A stretch of 64,000 nucleotides of DNA from Halostella salina (GTDB lineage: Archaea; Halobacteriota; Halobacteria; Halobacteriales; Natronoarchaeaceae). Each line of letters opens with the position of its first letter. The stretch's first letter is position 1. The notes beneath the pieces are model-generated. The model saw only the letters and a list, made by a program, of their open reading frames with translations. It searched no databases and was not told the origin of the DNA. The stretch covers positions 257,654-321,653 of the forward strand of contig NZ_RCIH01000002.1 of the NCBI RefSeq assembly GCF_003675855.1. The letters run 5' to 3'. This document shows, piece by piece, positions 34,096-42,841 of the stretch. The translations under genes were made by a program, and so were the position numbers.

Positions 34096-35577
34096 ATGAC
34101 CCGCGCGCCACAGCTGGACGGCGACCTCTTCGAGGCGGTCCAGCGGCGGGCGGTGTTCGAGGACTCCAAGACGTTCGTCGACACCGTGCCGCTGTCGGAC
34201 CCCGCCGAGATACGGCGACGGTTCAGCGAGCGGCGCGGCGACGCGGAGTTCGACCTCGACACGTTCGTCCGGAGACACTTCGCCGTCGACCGGGACTACG
34301 AGCCGCCGGACCTGCCCGCAGACCGGACGATGGCCGAACACGTCAGACACCTCTGGGACCACCTGACCTACGACCCGGCCGACCACTCGGGCAGTTCGCT
34401 CATCCCGCTGTCGGACGCGTACGTGACGCCGGGCGGGCGCTTCCGCGAGTGTTACTACTGGGACAGCTACTTCACCGCCGAGGGGCTGGCCGTCTCGGGC
34501 CGGTACGACCTGATCGAGAGCGTGGCCGACAACTTCGCGGCGCTGGTCGACCGCTTCGGCTTCGTCCCGACGGCGAACCGCGAGTACTACACCTCGCGCT
34601 CCCAGCCGCCCCTGTTCTACCGGACGGTCGACGTGCTCGCCCGAGAGCGCGGCGAGGCGGCGGTCCGGCCGTACCTCGACGCGCTGACGACTGAACACGA
34701 CTTCTGGATGGACGGTGCGGACGAGCGCGAGCCGTGGAGCGCGGGCCGTCGGACCGTCCGACTCGACGACGCCGTGCTCAACCGCTACTGGGACGACGTG
34801 GCCGAGCCGCGCGAGGAGGCGTATCGCGAGGACGTGGCGCTGGCGGAGCGCGCCGACCGCCCGGCGGAGCGCCTGTACCGCGACGTTCGGGCCGCCTGCG
34901 AGTCCGGCTGGGACTTCAGTAGCCGCTGGTTCGACCCCGACGAGGGGATGGAGCGCATCCACACGACGGAGTACGTTCCGGTCGACCTCAACGCCGTCCT
35001 CTACGGCTTCGAACGGACGCTGGCCGGCTGGTTCGCGGCGACCGACTCCGAACGCGCGGCGGCGTACGAGGACCGGGCGGCGCAGCGGCGGGAAGCCGTC
35101 GAACGGTACTGCTGGGACCCCGAGCGGGCGTTCTACTTCGACTACCGGTGGACGACCCGCGAGCCGAGCACGAGCTGGACGCTGGCGGGTGTCGTCCCGC
35201 TGTTCGTCGGGCTCGCGTCGCCCGAGCGGGCCGACGACGTGGCCGACGCGCTCCGCGAGCGGTTCCTGCGGGAGGGCGGGCTGCCGGCGACGCTCACCGA
35301 GAGCGGCCAGCAGTGGGACGCGCCGAACGGCTGGGCCCCGCTCCACTGGATGGCCGTCGAGGGGCTGGAGCGCTACGGGCACGGCGATCTGGCACGGAAG
35401 GTGGCCGACCGGTGGCTCGCGGCGAACCGCGCGCAGTTCGAGCACACCGGTCGAATGCTGGAGAAGTACGACGTGTGTGACCCGACCGCCCCCGCCGGCG
35501 GCGGCGAGTACGAGCTCCAGCACGGCTTCGGCTGGACCAACGGCGTCGCGCTCGCGCTGCTGGACCGGTATCAGTAG
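34096..35577 (+). CDS. GH37 trehalase-like glycoside hydrolase
   Basis: The 493-residue protein has both trehalase signatures: PGGRFRECYYWDSYF (about 112-126; consensus PGGRFxExYxWDxY) and QQWDAPNGWAP (consensus QWDxPNGWAP) near residue 415. SGWDFSSRWF in the middle carries the expected catalytic Asp region. GH37 enzymes split trehalose, a compatible solute, into two glucoses. There is no signal peptide, so it should be cytoplasmic and able to turn over internal trehalose. The second-to-last motif region (GGGEYELQHGFGWTNG) completes the family pattern. It sits alone between pspAB and htpX; activity on trehalose itself is inferred. Confidence 0.9.
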   Translation: MTRAPQLDGDLFEAVQRRAVFEDSKTFVDTVPLSDPAEIRRRFSERRGDAEFDLDTFVRRHFAVDRDYEPPDLPADRTMAEHVRHLWDHLTYDPADHSGSSLIPLSDAYVTPGGRFRECYYWDSYFTAEGLAVSGRYDLIESVADNFAALVDRFGFVPTANREYYTSRSQPPLFYRTVDVLARERGEAAVRPYLDALTTEHDFWMDGADEREPWSAGRRTVRLDDAVLNRYWDDVAEPREEAYREDVALAERADRPAERLYRDVRAACESGWDFSSRWFDPDEGMERIHTTEYVPVDLNAVLYGFERTLAGWFAATDSERAAAYEDRAAQRREAVERYCWDPERAFYFDYRWTTREPSTSWTLAGVVPLFVGLASPERADDVADALRERFLREGGLPATLTESGQQWDAPNGWAPLHWMAVEGLERYGHGDLARKVADRWLAANRAQFEHTGRMLEKYDVCDPTAPAGGGEYELQHGFGWTNGVALALLDRYQ

Positions 35578-36449
35578 CCCTCCATCTGCCGTTCGAGGTC
35601 GCGCAGGCGCTCGACGCGCTTCTCGGTCGGCGGGTGCGTGCTGAACAGCCGCGAGATCATCCCCTTCGAGATGGGGATGACGAAGAAGGCGTTCATCTCC
35701 GCCTCGTCGCGCATGTCACGCGTGGGGATGTTGTCCATCTCGCCGGAGATCTTCAGCAGGGCGTTCGCCAGCGCGGAGGGCTGGCCGGTGATGGTCGCGC
35801 CGCCGCGGTCCGCGGCGTACTCGCGGTAGCGGGACAGCGCCCGGATGAGGACGTAGCTGATGATCCACACCACGAGCGAGACGCCGATAGCGACGATGAC
35901 GCCGCCACCGCCGTTGCGCCGCTGGCCGCCGCCGAAGAACGCGCCCCACCGGACGACGATGAACGCGATGGTCGAGAGGAACGAGGCAAGCGTCATCACG
36001 GTCATGTCCCGGTTCTTGATGTGGGCGAGTTCGTGGGCGATCACGCCCTCCAGTTCGTCCTGGTCCAGCGTGCGCAGCAGTCCCGTCGTCACGCAGACCG
36101 CGGCCTTGCGCTGGGAGCGACCCGTCGCGAACGCGTTCGGCACCCTGTCGTCGGCGACCGCGACGGTCGGCTTCGGCAGGTCGGCCTGCTGGGAGAGCCG
36201 CGAGACGGCGGCGTGGAGTTCGGGGTACTCGTCCTCGGACACCTCCGAGGCTCCCATGCTCCACAGCGTCAGCCGGTCGCTGAAGAAGTACTGCGTCAGC
36301 GAGAACCCGCCGAAGAGCACCGCGATCATGAGGATGCCGCCGCCGATGTACGAGACGAGCACGGCGGCGAAGACGATGTACAGCGCGAACAGCAGGAACA
36401 TCGTCACGAACATCCGCAGGCGGAGCCCCCAGTCCGTTTTCCACTGCAT
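35571..36449 (-). CDS. htpX: Membrane zinc metalloprotease HtpX
   Basis: The 292-residue protease removes damaged membrane proteins. Two hydrophobic segments open it (residues about 10-55). The zinc motif HELAH is at 139-143, with further hydrophobic segments and the third ligand region EYAADRGGA near residue 215. A TRDMRDEAEMNAFFV stretch and SRLFSTHPPTEKRVERLRDLE finish the family pattern. Its stop overlaps the end of the convergent trehalase-like gene by 7 nt. A GCTTTAACC box at 36472-36480 lies at leaderless distance upstream. Confidence 0.94.
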   Translation of the reverse strand: MQWKTDWGLRLRMFVTMFLLFALYIVFAAVLVSYIGGGILMIAVLFGGFSLTQYFFSDRLTLWSMGASEVSEDEYPELHAAVSRLSQQADLPKPTVAVADDRVPNAFATGRSQRKAAVCVTTGLLRTLDQDELEGVIAHELAHIKNRDMTVMTLASFLSTIAFIVVRWGAFFGGGQRRNGGGGVIVAIGVSLVVWIISYVLIRALSRYREYAADRGGATITGQPSALANALLKISGEMDNIPTRDMRDEAEMNAFFVIPISKGMISRLFSTHPPTEKRVERLRDLERQMEGY

Positions 36450-36471
36450 ACCGCACCCTACGTGGGCAGGC

Positions 36472-36530
36472 GGTTAAAGCGTCGCGCCGCCGACGGCTTC
36501 CCCGGCGGCGTCCGAGCAATCGGTTTAAAG
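36472..36530. promoter_or_regulatory. Divergent promoters of htpX and nmd3
   Basis: The minus-strand box GCTTTAACC (36472-36480) serves htpX. The plus-strand box GTTTAAAG (36523-36530) is 25-32 nt before the nmd3 ATG. Both fit leaderless starts. The 40 bp between them are GC-rich with no repeat. Confidence 0.55.
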
Positions 36531-36554
36531 GCGAGAGCGCCGTACGGGGCGGCA

Positions 36555-37676
36555 ATGAGCGAATCACGCGCGTTCTGCCCGCGCTGTGGCGACGCCGTCG
36601 CCGAGCGCGAGGGCCTGCGCCCGGGCGAGGCCCGCAGCGACCCGAACCTCTGTGACGCCTGCTACTTCGAGGACTTCGAACTCGTCGCCGCGCCCGACCG
36701 CATCGAGGTGCAGGTCTGCTCGCAGTGCGGCGCGGTCCACCGCGGCAACCGCTGGGTCGACGTGGACGCCCGGGACTACACCGACGTGGCCATCGACGAG
36801 GTGAGCGAGGCGCTCGGCGTCCACGTCGACGCCCGCGAGGTCACCTGGCAGGTCGACCCCGAGCAGGTCGACCAGAACACGATCCGGATGCACTGCTACT
36901 TCACCGGTGTCGTCCGCGAGACGCCGCTGGAGGAGCAGGTCGTCGTCCCCGTCAAGATCTCCCGGGGCACCTGCGACCGCTGCGGCCGCATCGCGGGCGA
37001 CTACTACGCCAGCATCGTCCAGGTGCGCGCGGCCGACCGCGACCCAACACCCGAGGAGGTCGAGCGAGCCGAGGCCATCGCCCACGAGGTCGTCGAGGAG
37101 ATGGAGGCGACGGGGGACCGCAACGCGTTCGTCACGGAGGCCACGGAGACCGACGACGGCCTGAACCTCAAGGTGTCGACCAACAAGATCGGCAAGAAGA
37201 TCGCCCGCCGTGTCACGACCGAGTTCGGCGGCTCGTTCGAGGACCACGAGACGCTCGTCACCGAGGACGAGGACGGCGAGGAGGTGTACCGGGTCACGTT
37301 CGCGGTTCGCCTCCCGCCCTTTACGCCCGGCGACGTGATCGACCCGGAGGACGGCGACGGCCCCGTTCTGGTTCGGAGCGTCCAGGGGAACCTGAAGGGG
37401 CGACGGCTCGCCTCGGGCGACCAGTACGAGGCGTCGTTCGAGGACGGCGACGCGCCCGCGGCGCGGACGCTCGGCACCGTCGACGACGCCGCCGAGACGA
37501 CGCTGGTCGCCGTCGAGGACGAACACGCCGTACAGGTGCTGGACCCCGAGACGTACGAGTCCAAGACCGTCGCCCGCCCCGACTACCTCGACCCGGACGC
37601 CGACGCGGTGCCGGTGCTGAAACACCGAAACGGGCTTCACGTGCTCCCCGAGGACGCCGTCGCGGACGATGCGTGA
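36555..37676 (+). CDS. nmd3: NMD3-family ribosome export/biogenesis protein
   Basis: The 373-residue protein has four CxxC pairs in the first 140 residues (CPRCG, CDACY, CSQCG, CDRCG), the two zinc-binding pairs of NMD3, then a KOW-like/OB-like middle (RMHCYFTGVVRETPLEEQVVVPVKISRGTCDRCGR). NMD3 in eukaryotes escorts the 60S subunit; the archaeal role is taken to be large-subunit maturation or quality control. The C-terminal third (PARTLG...HGLHVLPED-like) is acidic. The ATG at 36555 follows a TATA-like box. It overlaps the next gene, a tRNA-modification-like enzyme, by 8 nt. Confidence 0.88.
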   Translation: MSESRAFCPRCGDAVAEREGLRPGEARSDPNLCDACYFEDFELVAAPDRIEVQVCSQCGAVHRGNRWVDVDARDYTDVAIDEVSEALGVHVDAREVTWQVDPEQVDQNTIRMHCYFTGVVRETPLEEQVVVPVKISRGTCDRCGRIAGDYYASIVQVRAADRDPTPEEVERAEAIAHEVVEEMEATGDRNAFVTEATETDDGLNLKVSTNKIGKKIARRVTTEFGGSFEDHETLVTEDEDGEEVYRVTFAVRLPPFTPGDVIDPEDGDGPVLVRSVQGNLKGRRLASGDQYEASFEDGDAPAARTLGTVDDAAETTLVAVEDEHAVQVLDPETYESKTVARPDYLDPDADAVPVLKHRNGLHVLPEDAVADDA

Positions 37677-38721
37677 GGACGACCTCGACGCGGCGGACGA
37701 CCTCGCCGCCGTCGTCGAGAAACCCCGAGCGGAGGTCGCCATCGAGTCGCTCCGCGCCGAGGGCGTGTACGACGACGCGCGGAGGGTCCGCGAGTACGGC
37801 GACGCCGTCGCCCTGCCCGTGACCGAACCACCCGACGAGACGGAGGTCCGCGAGGTCGTCCGGCAGGTCGACCCCGACCGTCGAAACCCCGACCTCGACA
37901 CCCTGCTCCGCGACCGCGGCTGGACCGACGACGAACTCGCCCGCGCACCGGGGTCGTGGAGCGTCGTCGGCAGCGTGATCCTCGTCACGTTCGACGACTG
38001 CCCCCGCGAGTCGGAGGTCGGCGAGGCGCTGCTGGAACTGCACGGCGCAGCCGACACTGTCGTGGCCAGCGAGGGCGTCAGCGGCGAGCGCCGCGAGCCG
38101 TCGGTCCGGGTCGTCGCGGGCGACGGCGACACCGAGACGGTCCACACGGAACACGGCACGCGCTACGCGCTCGATCTGGCGGAAGTGATGTTCAGCCCCG
38201 GCAACAAGGCCGAGCGCGCCCGGATGGGCGACGCTATTTCGCCCGGCGAGCGCGTCTTCGACATGTTCGCGGGGATCGGCTACTTCACGCTCCCGATGGC
38301 CCGGGCCGGCGCACACGTCACCGCCGCGGAGATCAACCCGACCGCCTTCCGCTACCTCACCGAGAACGCCGTCCTCAACGACGTGCAGGACCGCGTCAGC
38401 CCCTACCGCGCGGACTGCCGCGACGTGGAGACGACCGCGGACCGCGTCGTGATGGGCTACTACGACGCCACCGAACCGACCGAGGACGCTGACGGCCCGA
38501 CCTACGAGTACCTCGACGCGGCGCTCGCCGCGCTCGAATCGGGCGGTGTCGTCCACGTCCACGACGCCTGCCCCGAGGCGCTGCTGTGGGACCGCCCCGT
38601 CTCGCGGATCGAGGCGGCCGCCGCCGAGCGCGGCCGCGAGGTCGAGGTGCTGGACAGACGGCGCGTCAAGAGCCACAGCGAGGGCGTCGCCCACGTCGTC
38701 GTCGACGCCCGGATGTCGTAG
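37669..38721 (+). CDS. Trm5/Taw2-family tRNA position-37 modification enzyme
   Basis: The 350-residue protein has the D2/D3 arrangement of archaeal Trm5-like enzymes. The SAM fold shows VFDMFAGIGYFTLPMARAGAHVTAAEINPTAFRYLTENAVLN, with SPGNKAERARM upstream. Trm5 methyltransferases have a NLP/NPP-type motif after the third strand; here it reads RVVMGYYDATEPTED, which I recall as the Taw2 (TYW2) type that transfers the aminocarboxypropyl group of SAM in wyosine synthesis. I therefore prefer Taw2 over Trm5, but not firmly. It is co-transcribed with nmd3 (8-nt overlap). Confidence 0.75.
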   Translation: MREDDLDAADDLAAVVEKPRAEVAIESLRAEGVYDDARRVREYGDAVALPVTEPPDETEVREVVRQVDPDRRNPDLDTLLRDRGWTDDELARAPGSWSVVGSVILVTFDDCPRESEVGEALLELHGAADTVVASEGVSGERREPSVRVVAGDGDTETVHTEHGTRYALDLAEVMFSPGNKAERARMGDAISPGERVFDMFAGIGYFTLPMARAGAHVTAAEINPTAFRYLTENAVLNDVQDRVSPYRADCRDVETTADRVVMGYYDATEPTEDADGPTYEYLDAALAALESGGVVHVHDACPEALLWDRPVSRIEAAAAERGREVEVLDRRRVKSHSEGVAHVVVDARMS

Positions 38722-38744
38722 TTACCGCTGGACTCGCCGCCAGC

Positions 38745-38960
38745 CTATCGAATCCGCCGACGAGCTCCAACGGCCACCGCTGCAGCCACTATCGCCAGCA
38801 ACGCGGCACCCAGGTACACGACGTTCGGAGTACAGGCACCGCCCGCGCTCTGTGCACACATCCGGCGCTGAAAGGCGTACCAGACCGCTACGATGGCCCC
38901 CGCGGCGGCCAGGACGGCCAGCAGATCCAACCCATGGACGATGGTTGCCTCCCGATTCAT
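38745..38960 (-). CDS. Two-helix small membrane protein
   Basis: The 71-residue product has two hydrophobic segments (GLDLLAVLAAAGAIVAVWYAF and VVYLGAALLAIVAAAVAVGA) joined by a 20-residue loop with two Cys, and ends with a basic RRRIR tail. No family recognised. The gene lies 23 bp past the end of the convergent Taw2-like gene. The ATG at 38960 is followed upstream by an A/T-rich spacer. Function unknown. Confidence 0.65.
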   Translation of the reverse strand: MNREATIVHGLDLLAVLAAAGAIVAVWYAFQRRMCAQSAGGACTPNVVYLGAALLAIVAAAVAVGARRRIR

Positions 38961-39038
38961 GGTTGCATGTCGCTGGAGTGAGTGAAAAAATGCTCCCCCG
39001 GACGATGGCTGTTTTCCGTCGAGGTCCGGCGTCCTCGG

Positions 39039-39290
39039 CTACCACTTCGGTCGGATCCCGCCGTGATAGATCAGGTGCGCGCCCGCACCGACCATCCCGA
39101 GACCGAGCAGTCGTATCCGCCGTCGCGACGCGTCGCCGGGGTCGAACTCCACGTCGAGGGCGACGCCGTACCCCACTTCCGCCGTCCACAGCAACAGTCC
39201 GGGGACGAGCAGGTGGGCGACCCCGACCAGCACCAGGGCGAGGCCGGCGAGTCGCGGGCGGTCGGCGTCGGCGACCGAATCGGCGTCCAT
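39039..39290 (-). CDS. Two-helix membrane protein of unknown function
   Basis: The 83-residue product has hydrophobic segments LAGLALVLVGVAHLLVPGLLLW and RIRLLGLGMVGAGAHLIYHGG. I start at the ATG at 39290; an in-frame ATG 12 codons upstream (39326) is possible, but the extension is basic and its upstream region lacks a TATA-like box, whereas GGTTTGTTC lies before 39290. It reads towards the 71-residue membrane-protein gene in the same direction. Unknown function. Confidence 0.55.
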   Translation of the reverse strand: MDADSVADADRPRLAGLALVLVGVAHLLVPGLLLWTAEVGYGVALDVEFDPGDASRRRIRLLGLGMVGAGAHLIYHGGIRPKW

Positions 39291-39350
39291 GCCGTCGGCT
39301 AGGGGCCGTCGGAACAAACCATTCATGGTGTTCGACGCGCACGTTCGGGT

Positions 39351-39434
39351 ATGGACCGTCAGCAACTCATCTCGCTGCTGCTCGTGGGGCTGATGCTCAT
39401 GTCCTCCATCGCGTACGCGGCGAGCGTTATCTGA
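39351..39434 (+). CDS. 27-residue hydrophobic peptide
   Basis: The ATG at 39351 opens a 27-codon frame encoding a short basic start (MDRQQL) and a hydrophobic helix (ISLLLVGLMLMSSIAYAA). I recall near-identical short proteins in other haloarchaeal genomes, so it is likely real, but no function is known. It could be a single-span membrane peptide or an uncleaved signal-like sequence. It is divergent from the 39290 gene and converges on the helicase gene. Confidence 0.5.
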   Translation: MDRQQLISLLLVGLMLMSSIAYAASVI

Positions 39435-39461
39435 CCGTGCCGCGACGGACGCATCGCCCGG

Positions 39462-41300
39462 CTACTCGGTGTCCCACACGTCCGCGATGGGGCTTTTCTT
39501 CTCGGAGCTGCTCGACCCGTCGGAACTGCTCGACCCGCGGGATCTGCCGGACGTTTCGGTCGACTCGCTTTTCCCGCCATCCCCGCCCGAACGACGCCGT
39601 CCGGACGACCGCGACCGGCCGGTCCCGCCCGTGCCGCTGCTCGCCGCGCCGGGGTCGAAAGCGGGCAGGTCCGGGCGCGTCATCCGGTCGACCTGGTCGT
39701 GGAACCAGTCCGGCATGGCGCTCCGGGCGCGGTCGAACAGGTCCAGCAGCGACGAGTCCGCGAGGTACGTCGCGCCGTGGTCGTCCGGCGCGCGGACGAC
39801 GCGGCCGCAGGCCTGGATGACGGTGCGGAGCGTCGTCCGGTAGTACCACGCCCACTGGTCGTCTTCCAGTCGGTGGGCGACCCGCGAGTCGTTCGTGTTC
39901 GGGAACGGGGCCTTGCAGACCACCTGCCAGCGGGCGAGGTCGCCCTCCAGGTCCAGCGCTTCCTCCATCTTCACCGAGAGGAAGACGTCCGGGTCGTCGG
40001 TCGCCTTCCACGTTTCGAGGGCGTCGTCCCGGCCGTCGCGGTCGTGCGAGCGGACGCGGTCGGCGACGCCGAAGTCCGCGAGCAGGTCGCGCAGGCGCTC
40101 CTGGATCGCGTAGGAGTGGCAGTGGACCAGCCCCTTCTCGTCGCCGTGGCGTTGCATGATCCGGACGAGGACGCGGGCCACGTCCGGGAGCGTCTCGTCG
40201 CGCTCGGCGTAGGTCATCTTCCCCTGCGTCACGTCGTACAGCGGGCGGTGCTCGACGGGGAACGTGTGGCCGACGTCGACCAGCGCCACGTCGGCGGGGT
40301 CGAGCCCGACCTGCCGGCAGAAGGCAACCTTGTCGAGGATGGTCGCCGACAGCAGGGCAAAGCGGTTCCCGCGGTCCCAGACGGTGTGCTTGAGGTACTT
40401 CTCGGGGTTCAGCGGCTTGATCGTGAGCGGGCCCCCCTCTCCCCCGGCGTCGCCGCCGCGGCTCCCGGCGGCCTCCTGGTCGACGAGCCACTCCGTCGCG
40501 CTGTCGGGGTCGCGGTAGTCGTCGACGAACCAGTTCAGCTCGGAGATCAGCTCCTGCAGCCGGTCGCGGGTGCGGGCCTCGTCGGCCGTGAGTTCGGCCT
40601 GCGCGAGCAGGTCGTCCTTCCGGCGCTCGCACGTCCCGACCAGCGCGTCGGCGTACTCGACGGCGCGCTCGACGGAGTCGACGTCGGGCACGCGCAGGTC
40701 GTCCCAGATGGGCACCGAGCGCGGGCCGAGTTCGACGGTCGCGTACATCTCCGCCCACTCCGCGAGCCCGTGGGCCTCGTCGATGACGCAGACGTCGCGC
40801 TTGCGGAACACGTCGGAGCCGGCGGTCTGCATGAAGTACGCGAGCGTCATCGCGGCGATGCGGCGGTTCGACGCGATGGCCCGGTCCGAGAAGTACGGAC
40901 AGCGGTGCTTCACGGAGCAGTCGTACCCCGACTCCCGGACGCAGGGGGCCTGGTTGACCGGCGTCCCCTCCTCGTTCGGCAGGATGCAGGTGTAGTTGCC
41001 CTTCCCGCGGATCACGTTCAGGTCGTCGAGCAGGGGGTCGGCCGCGGCGTCGTCCAGCTGTGACACCTGCGGCGTGGTGTAGTAGGCGTCGGTCGCGTCA
41101 CTGGGCGACGCCTCGTCGGCCCGGCGGGCGCAGCCGGCGATGGCCCGCGCGAGCAGCGACTTGCCGCTCCCGGTCGGCGCGCGCACGAGCACCACGTCGT
41201 TCCCGGCGGCGAAGGCGTCGCGGATGTCGTCGAGTGCGTCCCGCTGGTTTCCCCGGTACGACGGCGCGGGGAACTCGTCGTGGATCCGCTCGGTGTTCAC
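39462..41300 (-). CDS. XPD/DinG-type superfamily 2 DNA helicase
   Basis: The 612-residue protein has Walker A PTGSGKS (42-48), a DEAH box (CVIDEAHGLAEW), and C-terminal helicase motifs including VHCHSYAIQERLRDLLADFGV and the final QACGRVVRAPDDHGATYLAD (motif VI). Between motifs I and II are four Cys (YTCILP, APCVRES, YDCSVKHRC), consistent with the [4Fe-4S] cluster of XPD/DinG helicases. The last 70 residues are Ser/Gly-rich and acidic, unlike XPD, and probably disordered. Such enzymes unwind DNA in repair. It stands alone on the minus strand. Confidence 0.92.
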   Translation of the reverse strand: MNTERIHDEFPAPSYRGNQRDALDDIRDAFAAGNDVVLVRAPTGSGKSLLARAIAGCARRADEASPSDATDAYYTTPQVSQLDDAAADPLLDDLNVIRGKGNYTCILPNEEGTPVNQAPCVRESGYDCSVKHRCPYFSDRAIASNRRIAAMTLAYFMQTAGSDVFRKRDVCVIDEAHGLAEWAEMYATVELGPRSVPIWDDLRVPDVDSVERAVEYADALVGTCERRKDDLLAQAELTADEARTRDRLQELISELNWFVDDYRDPDSATEWLVDQEAAGSRGGDAGGEGGPLTIKPLNPEKYLKHTVWDRGNRFALLSATILDKVAFCRQVGLDPADVALVDVGHTFPVEHRPLYDVTQGKMTYAERDETLPDVARVLVRIMQRHGDEKGLVHCHSYAIQERLRDLLADFGVADRVRSHDRDGRDDALETWKATDDPDVFLSVKMEEALDLEGDLARWQVVCKAPFPNTNDSRVAHRLEDDQWAWYYRTTLRTVIQACGRVVRAPDDHGATYLADSSLLDLFDRARSAMPDWFHDQVDRMTRPDLPAFDPGAASSGTGGTGRSRSSGRRRSGGDGGKSESTETSGRSRGSSSSDGSSSSEKKSPIADVWDTE

Positions 41301-41337
41301 TGTCGGGGGTCGAACACCCGCGGCGTCCTAAACCTGA

Positions 41338-41550
41338 CTACTCGTCGCCGGGGAGGGCGGCCACGTCCGCCGCGGTCGGGTCGTCGGGCAACTCCTCGAT
41401 GCAGTCGTAACAGAGGAAGTGTTCGGTGCCGTCGGCGTCGAACTCCAGCGTGACGCCCCCCGTCTCGTCGGCGTCGAACGTCCAGAGGTTCGCGATGCCG
41501 CCCGCTATCTTGACGGGGCGGCCGCAGCCGTCGCAGGGGTCCGTGGTCAT
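41338..41550 (-). CDS. Small zinc-ribbon protein (70 aa)
   Basis: The 70-residue product has a CDGC pair near residue 6-9 and a CYDC pair at 47-50, with a beta-rich segment (NLWTFDADETGGVTLEFDADGTEHFL) between them, the layout of a zinc ribbon. The acidic C-terminus is typical for the group. Haloarchaeal proteins of this kind are annotated as DUF7561-like; I do not rely on that. Start at ATG 41550. It follows the helicase gene in the same direction 37 bp away and could be part of the same transcript, but function is unknown. Confidence 0.65.
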   Translation of the reverse strand: MTTDPCDGCGRPVKIAGGIANLWTFDADETGGVTLEFDADGTEHFLCYDCIEELPDDPTAADVAALPGDE

Positions 41551-41626
41551 GCCGGACCCTCCGCGCTCGGCGGGCAAAAGCGGTTCCCCGACGCGCTTTT
41601 GCTGGGCGCTCACGTACCACGCGCGC

Positions 41627-42478
41627 ATGGAGGTCAACTGCGAGGGCTGTGCCGGCTGCTGTCTCGACTGGCGGGCGCTCGCGGACCGCGACCTCGACCA
41701 CGAGCGCCGCGGCCCGTACGAACCGCTCGACGACGCGTACAACCTCGTCGCGCTCACCCGCGAGGAGGTCCGGGCGTTCGTCGACGACGGGCTGGCCGAC
41801 GCGCTCCGCCCCCGCCTCTGGCGCGACGAGGACGGCGTGACCGTCGACGGCGTGTCGCTGGCTGCGGTCGGCGGCCGCCCGGCGTTCTACGTCGGCCTCC
41901 GGAAAGCGCCCAAGCCGGTCGCGCCGTTCGGCCGGGAGGCGGCGACGTGGCTCCCGGCCTGCGCGTTCCTCGACCCGGCGACGCTCCAGTGTCGGATCCA
42001 CGGCGAGGACCGCTACCCGAGCGAATGCGCGGAGTACCCGGGCCACAACCTGGAACTCGACGCCGAGGCGGAGTGCGAGCGCGTCGAGGACGCGTTCGGC
42101 GGCGAGCGCCTGCTGGACGACGAGCCGCCCGACGGGATGACGGGGCCGCTGTTCGGCCCGCAGGCCGTCGGCCAGAAGGTGTTCGTCCACCCGGAGCCGG
42201 ACCGGCTCGACGGCACGGTCGAGCGCCTCGTCGCGGACGACCTCACGCCGGCTGACCGCGCGGAGTTCGTCGCCGTCGCCGCGGCCGCCAGCCCCGGGAC
42301 GACGGCGGTGGACGAGGCGACGTACGAGCGCACCCGCGAGGCGGCGCTCGCCGCGGACTCGTGGGTCGGCCGCGCCCTCGCCGAGTGGCGGGAGCGCGCC
42401 GACCGGGCGGATCCGGACCCCTCGCTCGCCGAGCGCGTGGAGACGCGTCGTGGCGCACCCGAAACGCCGGGGTGGTAG
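41627..42478 (+). CDS. YkgJ-family cysteine-cluster protein
   Basis: The 283-residue product starts with the cysteine-cluster pattern CEGCAGCC (residues 5-12) and has CAFLDPATLQCRIHGEDRYPSECAEYP in the middle, as in YkgJ/DUF109 proteins thought to bind zinc or an iron-sulfur cluster. The C-terminal third is helical and acidic, with no further motif. Function unknown. The ATG at 41627 is preceded by GCTTTTGC at promoter distance. It is divergent from the zinc-ribbon gene. Confidence 0.82.
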   Translation: MEVNCEGCAGCCLDWRALADRDLDHERRGPYEPLDDAYNLVALTREEVRAFVDDGLADALRPRLWRDEDGVTVDGVSLAAVGGRPAFYVGLRKAPKPVAPFGREAATWLPACAFLDPATLQCRIHGEDRYPSECAEYPGHNLELDAEAECERVEDAFGGERLLDDEPPDGMTGPLFGPQAVGQKVFVHPEPDRLDGTVERLVADDLTPADRAEFVAVAAAASPGTTAVDEATYERTREAALAADSWVGRALAEWRERADRADPDPSLAERVETRRGAPETPGW

Positions 42479-42580
42479 TCGGCGACCGCCACTGGTCGAC
42501 TGTGAACCCGTCGCTGGCCGGGCAGGATCACGGTGCGGGCGACGTGCCCGCGAGGCGGTAGGACAGCAGGAGAGGCGGCC

Positions 42581-42754
42581 CTACGAGGATTTGATCTGCT
42601 CGAACTGATTCAGCAGGTCCTCGGTCGACTCGCCGGAGTCGTACTCGACGGAGCCGTTGTACACGGTCCGCTCGTCGTCGAAGTCGGCGTCGACCTCGCT
42701 GTTTTTCTGCTCGCGCCGCTCGTGTTCGTCCTCGTCATAGGCACCCATTGACAT
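42581..42754 (-). CDS. DUF5786 haloarchaeal small acidic protein
   Basis: The 57-residue product reads MSMGAYDEDEHERREQKN... and ends ...EDLLNQFEQIKSS, which matches DUF5786, a very conserved haloarchaeal protein of unknown function that I recall by its unusual start. It is highly charged and lacks cysteines. The ATG at 42754 is preceded by an A/T-rich stretch (ATGATAAGCAACTTG on the plus strand, 42768-42782), a likely promoter. It is transcribed alone. Confidence 0.82.
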   Translation of the reverse strand: MSMGAYDEDEHERREQKNSEVDADFDDERTVYNGSVEYDSGESTEDLLNQFEQIKSS

Positions 42755-42841
42755 GGCACGTACCTACATGATAAGCAACTTGCGCATTTCAATGTAACGG
42801 TCGATCAGGTCCGACGTACGGACCGGCGACGACAGCGCCGC

